Below are positions 8,661-18,500 of a stretch of DNA of 64,000 nt, piece by piece. A model generated the notes under the pieces. The model had not been told where the DNA came from and ran no database searches. It saw only the letters and a list, made by a program, of their open reading frames with translations. Both the position numbers and the translations under genes were made by a program. How positions within the stretch are numbered: position 1 is the first letter of the stretch; every line of letters starts with the position of its first letter. The stretch lies in contig NZ_CP025228.1 in assembly GCF_004102025.1 (NCBI RefSeq), forward strand, positions 2,480,001 to 2,544,000, given 5' to 3'. The DNA is from Actinomyces qiguomingii (GTDB taxonomy: Bacteria > Actinomycetota > Actinomycetes > Actinomycetales > Actinomycetaceae).

Positions 8661-8695
8661 CCGCCGCCCGACCCCTTGTCGGGATCGGGCGGCGG
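8661..8695 (-). terminator. intrinsic terminator after khpA
   Basis: An 11-bp perfect stem (CCGCCGCCCGA facing TCGGGCGGCGG) with a 13-base loop. On the minus strand it is followed by GCATTTTCC, a short T run. It lies 27 bases past the khpA stop and should end the rpsP-khpA transcript. Confidence 0.78.
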
Positions 8696-8721
8696 TATTG
8701 GCTCGTTCGGGACTGTGCTCC

Positions 8722-8958
8722 TCAGCGGCGATCAGTGTCTACGACATCAACGCGCACCGGGGAGTCGGCGAGGGCGCCAACCACCGTGCGCAGGGCGCGC
8801 GCGGTACGGCCGGAGCGACCGATCACACGGCCCAGATCTTCCGGGTTGACCCGCACCTCCAGCAGGTCGCCGCGGCGCAGCGTCCGGGAGGTCACAGTGA
8901 CGTCGTCGGGATTGTCGACGATACCGCGCACCAGGTGTTCGAGCGCGTCGGCGAGCAC
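8722..8958 (-). CDS. khpA: KH-domain RNA-binding protein KhpA
   Basis: A 78-residue single KH-domain protein. Homologues bind RNA broadly and, in firmicutes, pair with KhpB to influence cell division. The sequence runs from LADALEHLVRGIVDNPDDV to VRVDVVDTD and carries the KH GXXG loop in LGRVIGRSGRTARALR. The start is the GTG at 8958, one base beyond the rpsP stop (TGACGTG). The frame can be extended upstream, but that stretch is an Arg/Pro-rich shadow of the rpsP tail. The rpsP-khpA pairing is standard in actinobacteria. Confidence 0.92.
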   Translation of the reverse strand: MLADALEHLVRGIVDNPDDVTVTSRTLRRGDLLEVRVNPEDLGRVIGRSGRTARALRTVVGALADSPVRVDVVDTDRR

Positions 8959-8959
8959 G

Positions 8960-9403
8960 TCAGGCCTCCTCGGCAGCGGCCTCGGTCGGCTCCTCGGCCT
9001 GGGACTCGGCCTCGGCCTTCGCCTGGGCGACGGCGGCATCGGCCTTGCGCTTCTCGGCGTCGTCCGCGACGGCCTGAACCGCCGCCTGCTTCGCCGCCGC
9101 CTCAGCATCGGCGTCCTTGACCTTCAGGCGGGGCTTGACGCCCTTCAGTCCCTTGAAGGTGTGGTAGTCGCCGGTAATCTTCAGCAGGTTGAACACGGTG
9201 TTGGAGGGCTGCGCGCCCACGCCCAGCCAGTACTGGGCCCGCTCGGAGTCGATACGGATCAGTGAGGGCTCCTGCATCGGGTCGTAAACGCCGATCTCCT
9301 CGATGACACGGCCATCGCGCTTCTTACGGGAATCGACGACGACCACCCGGTAGAAGGGCGCGAACTTCCTGCCGAGGCGCTTGAGGCGAATCTTGACTGC
9401 CAC
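8960..9403 (-). CDS. rpsP: 30S ribosomal protein S16 (bS16)
   Basis: S16 is needed for assembly of the 30S body. Residues 1-80 are canonical: [37 protein letters not shown] and [20 protein letters not shown]. The remaining 65 residues or so form a charged tail of Ala, Glu and Lys, making the protein 147 residues long. Similar but variable tails occur in actinobacterial S16. An AGGAG ribosome site precedes the ATG by about 8 bases. It is co-transcribed with khpA. Confidence 0.97.
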   Translation of the reverse strand: MAVKIRLKRLGRKFAPFYRVVVVDSRKKRDGRVIEEIGVYDPMQEPSLIRIDSERAQYWLGVGAQPSNTVFNLLKITGDYHTFKGLKGVKPRLKVKDADAEAAAKQAAVQAVADDAEKRKADAAVAQAKAEAESQAEEPTEAAAEEA

Positions 9404-9717
9404 TTGGTTGAAACTCCTGGTTCTCGATGGTTTGGCCCATGCCGGTTCCCTGTGGGGTTACAGCAACGGGGGCCGGTTGGGGCCCAGACGCGATCGCACC
9501 GGGAGAGGGACCGGGAACGGTCGAGTACAGCCAGGCATTCTGCCAGAGCGACGCCGCCGCATGCCAGCCCGGTGGCTTCCCGGGGCCCATCGATTCGGTG
9601 CGAGATCGCCCACAGGCCCCGCTGTGGTCCGGCACTCCGTCACTCCCCCAGGCCCGAGCGGCCCGATTTCGGCGCGGCGGCGATTCATTACCGCGTAACA
9701 ACGGCTTAGGAGGCGGG
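9404..9717. other. intergenic region between the symporter gene and rpsP
   Basis: These 314 bases presumably contain the rpsP promoter (minus strand) and the 3' end of the symporter message. I see no gene, no repeat and no hairpin with a T run. Confidence 0.5.
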
Positions 9718-11205
9718 TCAGATCTCCTCGTGGAGACTCTCCTGGCGCAGGACGGCCCGGTCGGCAGTCCAGATGTCCCCATCCAATTCGCCGGGAAGCA
9801 GCGCATTACCGGGGGTGATGAACACCGGCTCGGCCACGCCGTCACCCAGTTGGGCGTCATAGTCCCGTAGAGTGGCGAACACCCAGCGGGACAACCACAG
9901 TACGGCCACCAGATTCAGGATCGTCATCAGTGCCAGGGCCACATCGGCCATAGCCCAAGCCAGTTCCAGGGCGGCCAGCGCACCCATCCCGGTGGCGATG
10001 GTCATGGCCAGCCGCAGGACTATGCCGGCTAGGCGGCCGCCGCCGAGGTAGCTGACGTTGATCTCGGCGAAGGCCGAGTATCCCAGCACCGAGGAGTAGG
10101 CGAAGGTGACCACCACGAAGCTCATGAACCAGATGACCCAGTCGCCGGGGACGGCATCGGCCAGGGCGTGCTGGACCAGGGTGGTCTTCGCCCATTGCGG
10201 TTCGACGCCGGGGGTGTAGACGGCCGGGGAGGCGAGCAGGATGGTGAGCCCGGTGGCGGTGCAGATCACGATCGTGTCCACACACACGCCCAGCGCCTGA
10301 ATTAGCCCCTGGGTCACGGGGTGGGCGACATCGGCCGTTGCGGCGCCGTTCGGCGAGGAGCCCTGGCCGGCCTCGTTTGAGAACAGACCGCGTTTGGTGC
10401 CATTGAGGAAGGTGGCGAAGATGCCGCCACCGGTGCCGGCCAGACCAGAACGTAGGTTGAAGGCGCCGGCGAAGATGTCGGCGAAGGCCCCGGGAACTCG
10501 GTCGATGGACACGACGATGACCACCAGAACCACCACCAGATAGGCCAGGGCCATCAGCGGCACGAGCCATTCGGTCACCTTGGCCACAACTCGCATGCCG
10601 GCCAGCAGAATCGGCGCCGTCAACACGATCAGCACAATGGCCGTTGCCGAGATACTCACACCGTGGGCCTCGGACAGAGTCACAGCGATGGTGTTGGACT
10701 GCACCATCGGGAAGATCAGGCCGTATGAGAACACGAGCATAACCGCGAAGACCACCCCCATGCCCCGGCCCAGGGCGCCGCGGCCGATGCCACGCTCCAT
10801 GTAATAGGCGGGGCCGCCCCGGAAAATCCCATCGGCGTTGCGAACCTTGAACACCTGCGCGAGCGTCGACTCGGCGAAGCTGGTGGCCATACCGAGAATC
10901 GCCACCACCCACATCCACAGCAGAGCCCCAGGACCGCCGAGGGTGACGGCCAGGGCCACACCGGCGATGTTTCCGGTGCCAACGCGCCCGCCCAGGCCGA
11001 TCACAAAAGCCTGAAAGCTGGACAGCGAGCCACGCTGGTGTCGGGAGTGGGCCACGAGGCGAAGGGCACGCATGAAGAACCGCAACTGGACGGCACGGGT
11101 GCGTACGGTCAGGTACAGGCCGGTGCCCAGAAGGATCCAGACCAGAATGTTGCCGGAGACGAAGCCCTCGAAGCTGGACAGGGCGTTGGTGAGTGCAGCG
11201 GACAC
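9718..11205 (-). CDS. sodium:alanine/glycine symporter (AGCS family)
   Basis: A 495-residue polytopic membrane protein of the alanine-or-glycine:cation symporter family, which imports small amino acids with Na+. The family signature is present near residue 80: GLGGRVGTGNIAGVALAV followed by GGPGALLWMW. Further typical blocks are GGPAYYMERGIG, LFSNEAGQGSSPNGAA and the closing helices. About ten to eleven hydrophobic segments are visible. The GTG at 11205 (VSAALTNAL) is chosen because the long in-frame upstream extension has no similarity and is Arg-rich. It stands alone between rpsP and ffh, and its substrate is not fixed by context. Confidence 0.92.
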   Translation of the reverse strand: MSAALTNALSSFEGFVSGNILVWILLGTGLYLTVRTRAVQLRFFMRALRLVAHSRHQRGSLSSFQAFVIGLGGRVGTGNIAGVALAVTLGGPGALLWMWVVAILGMATSFAESTLAQVFKVRNADGIFRGGPAYYMERGIGRGALGRGMGVVFAVMLVFSYGLIFPMVQSNTIAVTLSEAHGVSISATAIVLIVLTAPILLAGMRVVAKVTEWLVPLMALAYLVVVLVVIVVSIDRVPGAFADIFAGAFNLRSGLAGTGGGIFATFLNGTKRGLFSNEAGQGSSPNGAATADVAHPVTQGLIQALGVCVDTIVICTATGLTILLASPAVYTPGVEPQWAKTTLVQHALADAVPGDWVIWFMSFVVVTFAYSSVLGYSAFAEINVSYLGGGRLAGIVLRLAMTIATGMGALAALELAWAMADVALALMTILNLVAVLWLSRWVFATLRDYDAQLGDGVAEPVFITPGNALLPGELDGDIWTADRAVLRQESLHEEI

Positions 11206-11914
11206 TGTGTTTTCCGTCCGTCGGGGATGGCGGGGCGCTGTGAGGTTACCCCAGGTAGCGGACGCAGATGGCCGATGCACAAGGAGTGGGACACCAGACC
11301 GAGCCGGATGCCACGGTCCGGGCCAAGCGCCCGCCGCCGAGTCGTTCGCCGGCTTCGCAGCCGCATGAGTCCAGCGACTGTCAACCGGAGACCCGGTTCT
11401 CCAACCAGACTTGCCCCGAATCCGGACAGCCCTCTCCTCACTTGACCGTACCGTGATGTTTGGGGCGTGAGTCTGTTCTCTCGACGCGGTATTCGTCCTC
11501 CCGGCGCCCCCAGGTCTATCCGCCCGCCACGTCAGCTCATCGGCTCCAGCCCCGCTTCTCCCGCGCCCCACACCGCGAGCTCCGTCGTAGAACCACCCGG
11601 GCAAACCGGCTGCTCGACCCGTCGACCGGCGAACTGATCCAGGTTCCCTGGGCCGACGTAGTCCTACAGTGCCGGAGCACTTCTGCATGCACATTGAACG
11701 GAAACGAGGTTGACCTTCCCGAAGCCGCGCTTGTAAACAGGCATCTCCAAAGCGGCTACTACCAGAGGATGGCGGTACTCACCGCCGACGGACGCGCCCG
11801 CTCGGGAACGGGCGAAGAACCACCGTTCGCGTGATGCGGCGAGTATTCCGATCGGGCCCAGACAGCGAAAAACCGACGCGACGCTTGCCGGTTGCCCGAC
11901 GATTGCCTGCGGGC
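11206..11914. other. 709-base intergenic region between ffh and the symporter
   Basis: No recognisable gene or RNA lies here. Open frames exist on both strands (for example 11460-11834 plus), but they lack family features and sensible composition. The minus strand at 11401-11460 carries GAGGAGAGGG and GGGGCAA, faintly like a glycine aptamer, but the essential core is missing. The symporter promoter must lie in the right-hand part as drawn. Confidence 0.5.
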
Positions 11915-13612
11915 TTACAGGCCCAGGTGGCGGCGCAGGTCCTCCGGCAGGGCGGCCATGGCGTCGGCGACCTCGTCGCCGCTCGCCTGCAACTGCTGTG
12001 AGGCGTCGTCCTGAGTGGGCATGATGCCGTAGCCGGCTGCCGCAGGAGCGGGAGCAGCAGCCTGGCCCAGACCGAAGGCGGAGCCCGCCGGCGCCGGGGC
12101 GGGCGTGTCAGCGGCGCCGGAGCTCTTCTGTGCGCGGGCGGCTGCAGCCTCGCGCGCCTGCCGGGCGGCCTTGGCCGGATTGCCGGAGCGGCCCTTCTTA
12201 CCGCCCTTACGCTTCTTGCCCTTGGGGGCCTGCCGCGCCTTGGAGCGTTTGCCGGTGGCCGGCAGCGAGCCCATTCCCGCCATACCACCCGGACCGCCCA
12301 TGGCCCCCGGGCCGCCGGATGCCATGGCCTCCATCATCTTCTTTGCCGCCTCGAAGCGGTCCACCAGTTCGTTGACCGCCTGCACGCTGGTGCCGGATCC
12401 CTTGGCGATGCGGGAGCGCCGTGAGCCGTTGAGAATGGACAGGTCCCGCCGCTCGGCCGGAGTCATGGAGCAGACGATCGCCTCAATGCGGTCGACCTCC
12501 CGCTCATCGAAGTTCTCCAGGGCCTCACGCATCTGCCCCATTCCGGGCATCATGCCCAACAGCTTCTTCATTGAGCCCATCTTGCGAATCTGCCGCAGCT
12601 GGGACAGGAAGTCCTCCAGGGTGAAGGTGCCGGAGGCGAGCTTGGCGGCGGCGTCCTCAGCCTCCTTCTCATCGAAGGCGCGTTCGGCCTGCTCGATCAG
12701 GGTCAGCAGGTCACCCATGTCCAGGATGCGGGAGGCCATGCGGTCAGCATGGAAGCGCTCGAAGTCGTCCAGTCCCTCACCGGTGGATGAGAACAGCACG
12801 GGGGCACCGGTGACCCCACGCACGGACAGGGCGGCACCGCCCCGGGCATCGCCGTCAAGCTTGGAAAGCACCACGCCGGTGAAGCCGACCCCGTCCCGGA
12901 AGGCGACGGAGGTGTTGACGGCGTCCTGACCGACCATGGCGTCCAACACGAACAGGATCTCGTCGGGGGTTACGGCATCACGGATACGGATCGCCTGATC
13001 CATCATCTCCGCGTCCACACCCAGACGGCCGGCGGTGTCGATGACGACGACGTCGTATCCGTTGGCCCGTCCCTGCTCGACGCCGCTGCGGGCCACCGCC
13101 ACCGGATCGCCCACTCCGTTTCCGGGCTCGGGAGCCCACACGTCCACTCCGGCGCGCTCGGCCACCACGCTGAGCTGGGTGACCGCGTTGGGACGCTGCA
13201 GGTCAGAGGCGACCAGCAGAGTGCGCTTGTGCTCCTGCTTGAGCCAGCGGCCGAGCTTGCCCGCCAGCGTGGTCTTACCGGCACCCTGCAGACCGGCCAG
13301 CATGATGACGGTGGGGCCACGGTCCGCCCAGTTGAGTTCCCGGGACTCACCACCCAGGACCTCGATCAGCTCGTCATTGACGATCCGGACGACCTGCTGG
13401 GCCGGGTTCAGAGCCTGCGAGCGGGCGGCATCCTTAGCCTTGTCCCGCACGGCGGCGGTGAAGGAGCGCACCACCGGCAGGGCGACGTCGGCCTCAAGGA
13501 GGGCGCGGCGTATCTCGGAGACGGTGGCGTCCACGTCCGCTTCACTCAGGCGGCCCTTGCCGCGAAGCGAATTGAACGAGGCGGTGAGCCGGTCGGAGAG
13601 GTTGCCGAACAC
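11915..13612 (-). CDS. ffh: signal recognition particle GTPase Ffh
   Basis: Ffh binds signal sequences on nascent chains and, with 4.5S RNA and FtsY, delivers ribosomes to the membrane. The N domain covers residues 1-90. The G domain has P-loop GLQGAGKTTLAGKL (107-120), DTAGRLGVD and SKLDGDARGG. The Met-rich M domain includes MKKLLGMMPGMGQM and the RNA-binding SRRSRIAKGSGTS. At 565 residues it is longer than usual: after the M domain come a Gly/Met stretch, a Lys/Arg-rich block (KGKKRKGGKKGRSG) and a final Ala/Pro segment ending LPEDLRRHLGL. The start MFGNLSDRL is the normal one. Confidence 0.96.
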   Translation of the reverse strand: MFGNLSDRLTASFNSLRGKGRLSEADVDATVSEIRRALLEADVALPVVRSFTAAVRDKAKDAARSQALNPAQQVVRIVNDELIEVLGGESRELNWADRGPTVIMLAGLQGAGKTTLAGKLGRWLKQEHKRTLLVASDLQRPNAVTQLSVVAERAGVDVWAPEPGNGVGDPVAVARSGVEQGRANGYDVVVIDTAGRLGVDAEMMDQAIRIRDAVTPDEILFVLDAMVGQDAVNTSVAFRDGVGFTGVVLSKLDGDARGGAALSVRGVTGAPVLFSSTGEGLDDFERFHADRMASRILDMGDLLTLIEQAERAFDEKEAEDAAAKLASGTFTLEDFLSQLRQIRKMGSMKKLLGMMPGMGQMREALENFDEREVDRIEAIVCSMTPAERRDLSILNGSRRSRIAKGSGTSVQAVNELVDRFEAAKKMMEAMASGGPGAMGGPGGMAGMGSLPATGKRSKARQAPKGKKRKGGKKGRSGNPAKAARQAREAAAARAQKSSGAADTPAPAPAGSAFGLGQAAAPAPAAAGYGIMPTQDDASQQLQASGDEVADAMAALPEDLRRHLGL

Positions 13613-13820
13613 GCGGTGTCCTTCCTTAGCGCGAAGGCGCAGGGTTGGAGGGCTTGGCTGACTGTCCGCGCCGACGCCGAGAACGGCACCGCGCGGCGCA
13701 CACTTCAGGATAGCGGTGCGAACCCGCGCCGTCCCGCCTTAGGGGACGTGCGCGCGCTCACTGCCCCACGGCGGGCATGGATGCGCGACGGCTTCGACGG
13801 CTCGCCACGGCCACGGCATG

Positions 13821-15023
13821 TCAACCGAGCAGGGCGTCGACGAAGCCCTCCGGATCGAAGGGCGACAGGTCGTCCGCGCCCTCGCCGAGGCCGACGAGCT
13901 TGACCGGAACGCCCAGCTCCTTCTGCACAGTGACGACGATGCCGCCCTTGGCGGTTCCGTCCAGCTTGGTCAGCACGATGCCGGTGATACCGACCGCCTC
14001 GGAGAAGACCTGCGCCTGGCGCATGCCGTTCTGCCCGGTGGTGGCGTCCAGCACCAGCAGCACCTCCCCCACTTCGGCGGCCTTCTCCATGACGCGTTTG
14101 ATCTTGCCGAGCTCATCCATCAGGCCGGCCTTGTTCTGCAAACGCCCCGCCGTGTCAACCACAACGACGTCCGCATCCCCTTCAGCGGCCACACGCACGG
14201 CGTCGTAGGCGACGGAGGCGGGGTCGGCGCCCTCCCGTTCAGAGCGCACGACCTCAACACCGACGCGCTGACCCCAGGTGGTGAGCTGGTCGGCGGCAGC
14301 CGCACGGAAGGTGTCTGCGGCCCCCATGACGACGCTCTTGTCCTCGGCTACGAGCACACGCGCGAGTTTCCCGCAGGTGGTGGTCTTACCGGTGCCGTTG
14401 ACACCGACCATGAGGACGGCCGCGGCAGGCCGTCCTGCGGAGGCATCCCAGCCCTCGGCGGGCTCGGGGCGGTTCAGGTTCAGCGAGCGGTCCAGGTCGG
14501 GGTCGACGAGCCGCAGCAGTTCCTGGCGCAGCACCCCGCGGATGGCCTGCGGATCAGAGGTGTCCAAAACCTTGGCTTGCGTACGCAGCTCATCCATCAG
14601 GGCAGTGGTGACCTCCAGGCCCAGGTCCGAGGTCAGCAGGGTGTCCTCGATCTCCTCCCAGTCGGCCTCAGAAAGATCGCCCCGTGACAGGACCGCCAGG
14701 ACAGCCCGCCCGAAGCCGCCGGCGCCGGCCAGTCGCGAGCGCAGGCGCTGCATGCGTCCGGGAATCGACTCGGGGCGCTCAAGCGTGGCGGTTGCGGCCG
14801 GCTGCGGCGCCTCCTCCTCGGTCGGGGAAAGTCCGGGGGGCGTGTGCGACTGGGAGGTCTGCTCTTGTGGCGGGGTGAGCAGGACGTCGTCGGCACTGGT
14901 GGGCTTGTGGGGGCTTATCTCCGGTCCCACCTCGGTGCCGCGATTGCGCCCCGCGTAGAACCAGATGCCGCCAAGGACGGCAAGCACCACCACGACTATG
15001 AGGACGATCAGCAAGGGATCCAT
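13821..15023 (-). CDS. ftsY: signal recognition particle receptor FtsY
   Basis: FtsY is the membrane docking GTPase for the SRP. Residues about 3-25 (PLLIVLIVVVVLAVLGGIWFY) form a true membrane helix, as in other actinobacteria. An acidic linker follows. The NG domain then carries GVNGTGKTTTCGKLARVL, GAADTFRAAAADQL, VDTAGRLQNK and TKLDGTAKGG, and ends SPFDPEGFVDALLG. The length of 400 residues is normal. It lies 208 bases upstream of ffh in transcription order, and the gap shows no clear terminator. Confidence 0.96.
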   Translation of the reverse strand: MDPLLIVLIVVVVLAVLGGIWFYAGRNRGTEVGPEISPHKPTSADDVLLTPPQEQTSQSHTPPGLSPTEEEAPQPAATATLERPESIPGRMQRLRSRLAGAGGFGRAVLAVLSRGDLSEADWEEIEDTLLTSDLGLEVTTALMDELRTQAKVLDTSDPQAIRGVLRQELLRLVDPDLDRSLNLNRPEPAEGWDASAGRPAAAVLMVGVNGTGKTTTCGKLARVLVAEDKSVVMGAADTFRAAAADQLTTWGQRVGVEVVRSEREGADPASVAYDAVRVAAEGDADVVVVDTAGRLQNKAGLMDELGKIKRVMEKAAEVGEVLLVLDATTGQNGMRQAQVFSEAVGITGIVLTKLDGTAKGGIVVTVQKELGVPVKLVGLGEGADDLSPFDPEGFVDALLG

Positions 15024-15104
15024 GGACCCATCATGCCCGATCGCCCACGGGGGCAGGCAAGCATGCGCCCTCCAGGGGCGCTTCAGCGCAGTGTCAGCGC
15101 CCGG

Positions 15105-15464
15105 TCAGTGCTGTGCAGCCGCCTGCCGGCCGTGACGCGCCGCCGCGGCGTCCTTGTGACGGCGCACTTCGGCGGTCTTGGCCTCAGCAGTGTCCATGGC
15201 CTTCTCCACCACATCCACCAGCCCGGAGAAGGACTCCGTGCCGACGTATACCGCCGAGTCGTCGCGGGTCATTAGCTCCTCAAGACGGGCCTCCTGCGGC
15301 ACCACGGTGACGTGCTCCTCCTTCGCCCGGGCCACCCCCGCGAGCTCGCGCAGCCGTTCGCGCCAGGTGGCGACCGGGTAGCGCTCGGCGACGACCAGGC
15401 CGAGCACGATCAGAGCGGCGACGAGGACGACGGCGAGTGGAAGGAGCATGGAACCCATGGGCAT
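15105..15464 (-). CDS. small single-pass membrane protein between smc and ftsY
   Basis: I do not recognise a named family. The product is 119 residues: a hydrophobic N-terminal segment (SMLLPLAVVLVAALIVLGLVVA), then a basic stretch (RYPVATWRERLREL), then a soluble part (VYVGTESFSGLVDVVEKAMD) and a charged end. The start MPMGSM has a GGAAGG ribosome site six bases upstream. Longer starts have none. Position and orientation suggest co-transcription with smc and ftsY. A helper role at the membrane is possible but unproved. Confidence 0.68.
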   Translation of the reverse strand: MPMGSMLLPLAVVLVAALIVLGLVVAERYPVATWRERLRELAGVARAKEEHVTVVPQEARLEELMTRDDSAVYVGTESFSGLVDVVEKAMDTAEAKTAEVRRHKDAAAARHGRQAAAQH

Positions 15465-15565
15465 ATTCTGCCTTCCGTTACTGACGGTTCCGCCGAGGAG
15501 GGACCTCGTGTCGCCCATCCGACAGCGCCGCGTGCATCACAGTTCACCCGACATGGTCCCCCGCG

Positions 15566-18500
15566 TCACTGGGGGTCGGGTGAGAGCCGCTGGGAGACCG
15601 CCTGGGTGACGCCGTCGCGCATGGTGATGCCGTATAGGGCGTCGGCGATCTCCATGGTGCGCTTCTGGTGGGTAATGATGATCAGCTGGCTGGAGTCCCG
15701 CAGCTCGGTGAAGATGTCCAGCAGCCGCCCGAGGTTGGTGTCGTCCAGGGCCGCCTCGACCTCGTCCATGACGTAGAAGGGCGAGGGCCGCGCCTGGAAG
15801 ATCGCCACCAGCAGCGCCACTGCCGCCAGCGAGCGCTCCCCGCCGGACAGCAGGGACAGGCGCTTAACCTTCTTCCCGGCGGGCCGGGCCTCAATGTCGA
15901 TGCCGGTGGTGAGCATGTCGTCGGGGTCGGTGAGTACTAGGCGCCCCTCACCGCCGGGGAAGAGCCGATCGAAGACCGCGGCGAACTCGCGGGCCGTGTC
16001 CGCGTATGCCTGGGCGAACACCTCCTGCACCCGGCGGTCCACGTCCTCCACGATACGCAGCAGGTCCGCGCGAGACTGTTTGAGATCGGCGAGCTGCTCG
16101 GACAGGAAGCGGTGTCGCTCCTCCATGGCCGCGTGCTCCTCCAGTGCCAGCGGATTGATCTTTCCCAGGCGGGCAAGTTCCCGGTTCGCCCGGGCCAGAC
16201 GCTTGTCCTGCTCGGCGCGCACATAGGGCCGGCCGGTTGGCTGGGCGCCGGAGTAATCCACGCTCTCGTCGTCGACTGCCGGGGCGCCGTCGCCCGCGGC
16301 CGCGGGCACGGCACCGTCCTTATCCTTCTGATCGACCACGAGCTGGGGCACAAGCATGTGGGGGCCGAACTCCTCCACGAGCGGATCGATCTCCAGACCG
16401 AGTTCGTTCATCGCCCGCTCGGCCAGATTCGCCAGGCGCATGTTCTGCTCGGCCCGGGCGACCTCATCGCGGTGAGCAGCATCGGACAGGCCGGTCAGCT
16501 CTGCCCCCAGGGCGTCCAGTTGTTTACGTACCTCGGCTCCTGCGGCAGCAGCTTCGGAACGCTCGGCCTCAATACGGGTGCGTTCGGATTGGGCCTGCTC
16601 TACCCAGGTGCGGGCAGACTCGGCGGCAATGCGGGCCTGGTCACGCACCTGCGCGGCTGTTGCCAGTCGAGCCTGACGGGCCTTCTCCGCGCGCGCGGCG
16701 GCGGCGCGCTGCTCACGTTCGCGCCTTGCCGCCTGGCGCAGAGAGTCGGAGCGACCACGACCGCTGCGTTCCCTCTCCTCGGCGGTGCGCAGGGCCAGGC
16801 GGGCCTCCGTCTCGGCGGTGCGGGCCGCCGCGGCCGCGGCCGCGGTGTCCTCACGCATCGCGCGGGCGTTGTCGATGGCGGCATCCATATCGGCTGCTTG
16901 TCCGGCTGCGGCGGTGCCATCAACTTCGGCAACGCCGACGGCGGGCGGCCGGCTCTCGATGTCGGCGAGAGCGGCCTGTGCGGTGGCGAGCTCGGTAGCA
17001 CGCTGAGCGGCCTCCGCCTCCGCCCGCTCCAGGACGCGCCGGGCCCGGCCAGTCTCCTCCGTTGCGGCGTGGGCGGCAGAGTTCAGACGCGCTAGGTTCT
17101 CCGCCACGCGGGCGGCCTCGGCGTCGGCGGCGCGCAGCCGTTCAAGCGCAGTAGCCACGGCAGCACCGGCGGAGGCCTCCCGCGCGCGGGCAGTGTCGAG
17201 CCCGGCGGCGGCCTCCCGCTCCATCTGCGCGGCGGCGGTGGCCCGAGTGTCGGCCTCCTCGTGGGCCGCGGCGAGAGCGAGCACCGAGGACGATTCACCA
17301 CCACCACCGGTGGCCCAGACCGGGCCCAGTACATCGCCGTCGCGAGTGGCAACCACTGCCTCTGGTACGGCGCTGCGCAGCTCCCGGGCGGTCTCCAGAT
17401 CCGCACTCACCCAGGTGCCGGCCAGGAGCCGGTTCAGCGCACGGGTCAACTCCGGGGAGTCGGCGGTGATGAGCGCGGCGGCGGGCCGGGCGCCGCGCGG
17501 CGTCCGATCCGCGAGAGCCGTCGACTGATCCGCAGGTGTCGGGCCGTCGTCGTCCAGCTCACCGGCATCCTGAATGATCAAACGCAGCCCACCTGCCTCC
17601 CGGCTACGGGCGTGAGCGAGGGCGGCAGCAGCGGCGTCGGCATCGGCTATCACCGCCGCCCCGGCAAGTTCGCCGAGCAGACCGGCCAGCGCGTCCTCCC
17701 AGCCCGCAGCCACGGTCACGGATCCGGCGAGCGGGCCCACCACGCCGGGGATGCCAACCTCGGCGAGCTCAGCAGTAGCGTCCTGGGAGTGAAGCGACAA
17801 GGCGAGGGCATCGCGACGGGCGGTCCAGGTGGCCAGCTCGGCAGCGGCCTCACGGCGGGCGTCGGTAGCGGCAGCGACTTCATCGCGAGCGTCGTTGAGT
17901 GCAGCGGTGGCCGCCTCATGGGCGGCGGCGGCCCGTGCCTGCTCTCCGACGGCGGCCTCGGCCGGATCGGAGGTGTCCGTCGGTTCGGGCAGGTCGGCAC
18001 CAAAAGAGGAGGATTTAGCCTGCCTCAGAGCTCGCTCGGCTGCCGAGGCGCGCTCCTCGGCGGCCTGCACGCCGGCGCGTGCCTGCTCGACGGCGGCGCG
18101 AGCGGCCTCATGGCGGGAGCGAGCGGAGGCCAGGCGTCCGCCGGCTCGGGCGAGCACCTCGCGATGCTCGGCGCGGCGGTGCTGCAGGGTCGCAAGCGCC
18201 TGCTCCGCGCTTGTCGCGGCGGCCTCCGCCTCCACACGCTGCCCGGTGGCATCGGTCAGGGCACGGCGGGCCGCCTCAACGGCGGCGGCCAGCTCGGCCT
18301 CCTGTGCAGCGGCCTGCTGCGCGCGGCGGTCCAATTCATCGGGGTCGGTGCCGGCCACGGGGCGGGGGGATTCCGCCAGGCCGCGCACGCGTTCGGCGGC
18401 GACATCGGCGAGGGCGCCCAGGGATTGGGCCGCGGCGGTGAGCTCCTCCCAAGTGGCGGTGGCGCGGGCCAGGCGCTGCCCGGAGGTGGACTCGACGCCG

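Noticed and set aside
11206-11460. Possible glycine riboswitch upstream of the symporter gene (GAGGAGAGGG and GGGGCAA on the minus strand)
   Set aside because: The conserved GCCGAAGG core and the CUCUCAGG partner are missing, so it does not meet the aptamer consensus.
11460-11834. Plus-strand open frame of 124 codons
   Set aside because: Arg-rich and without similarity or a ribosome site. It runs antisense to the upstream region of the symporter gene.
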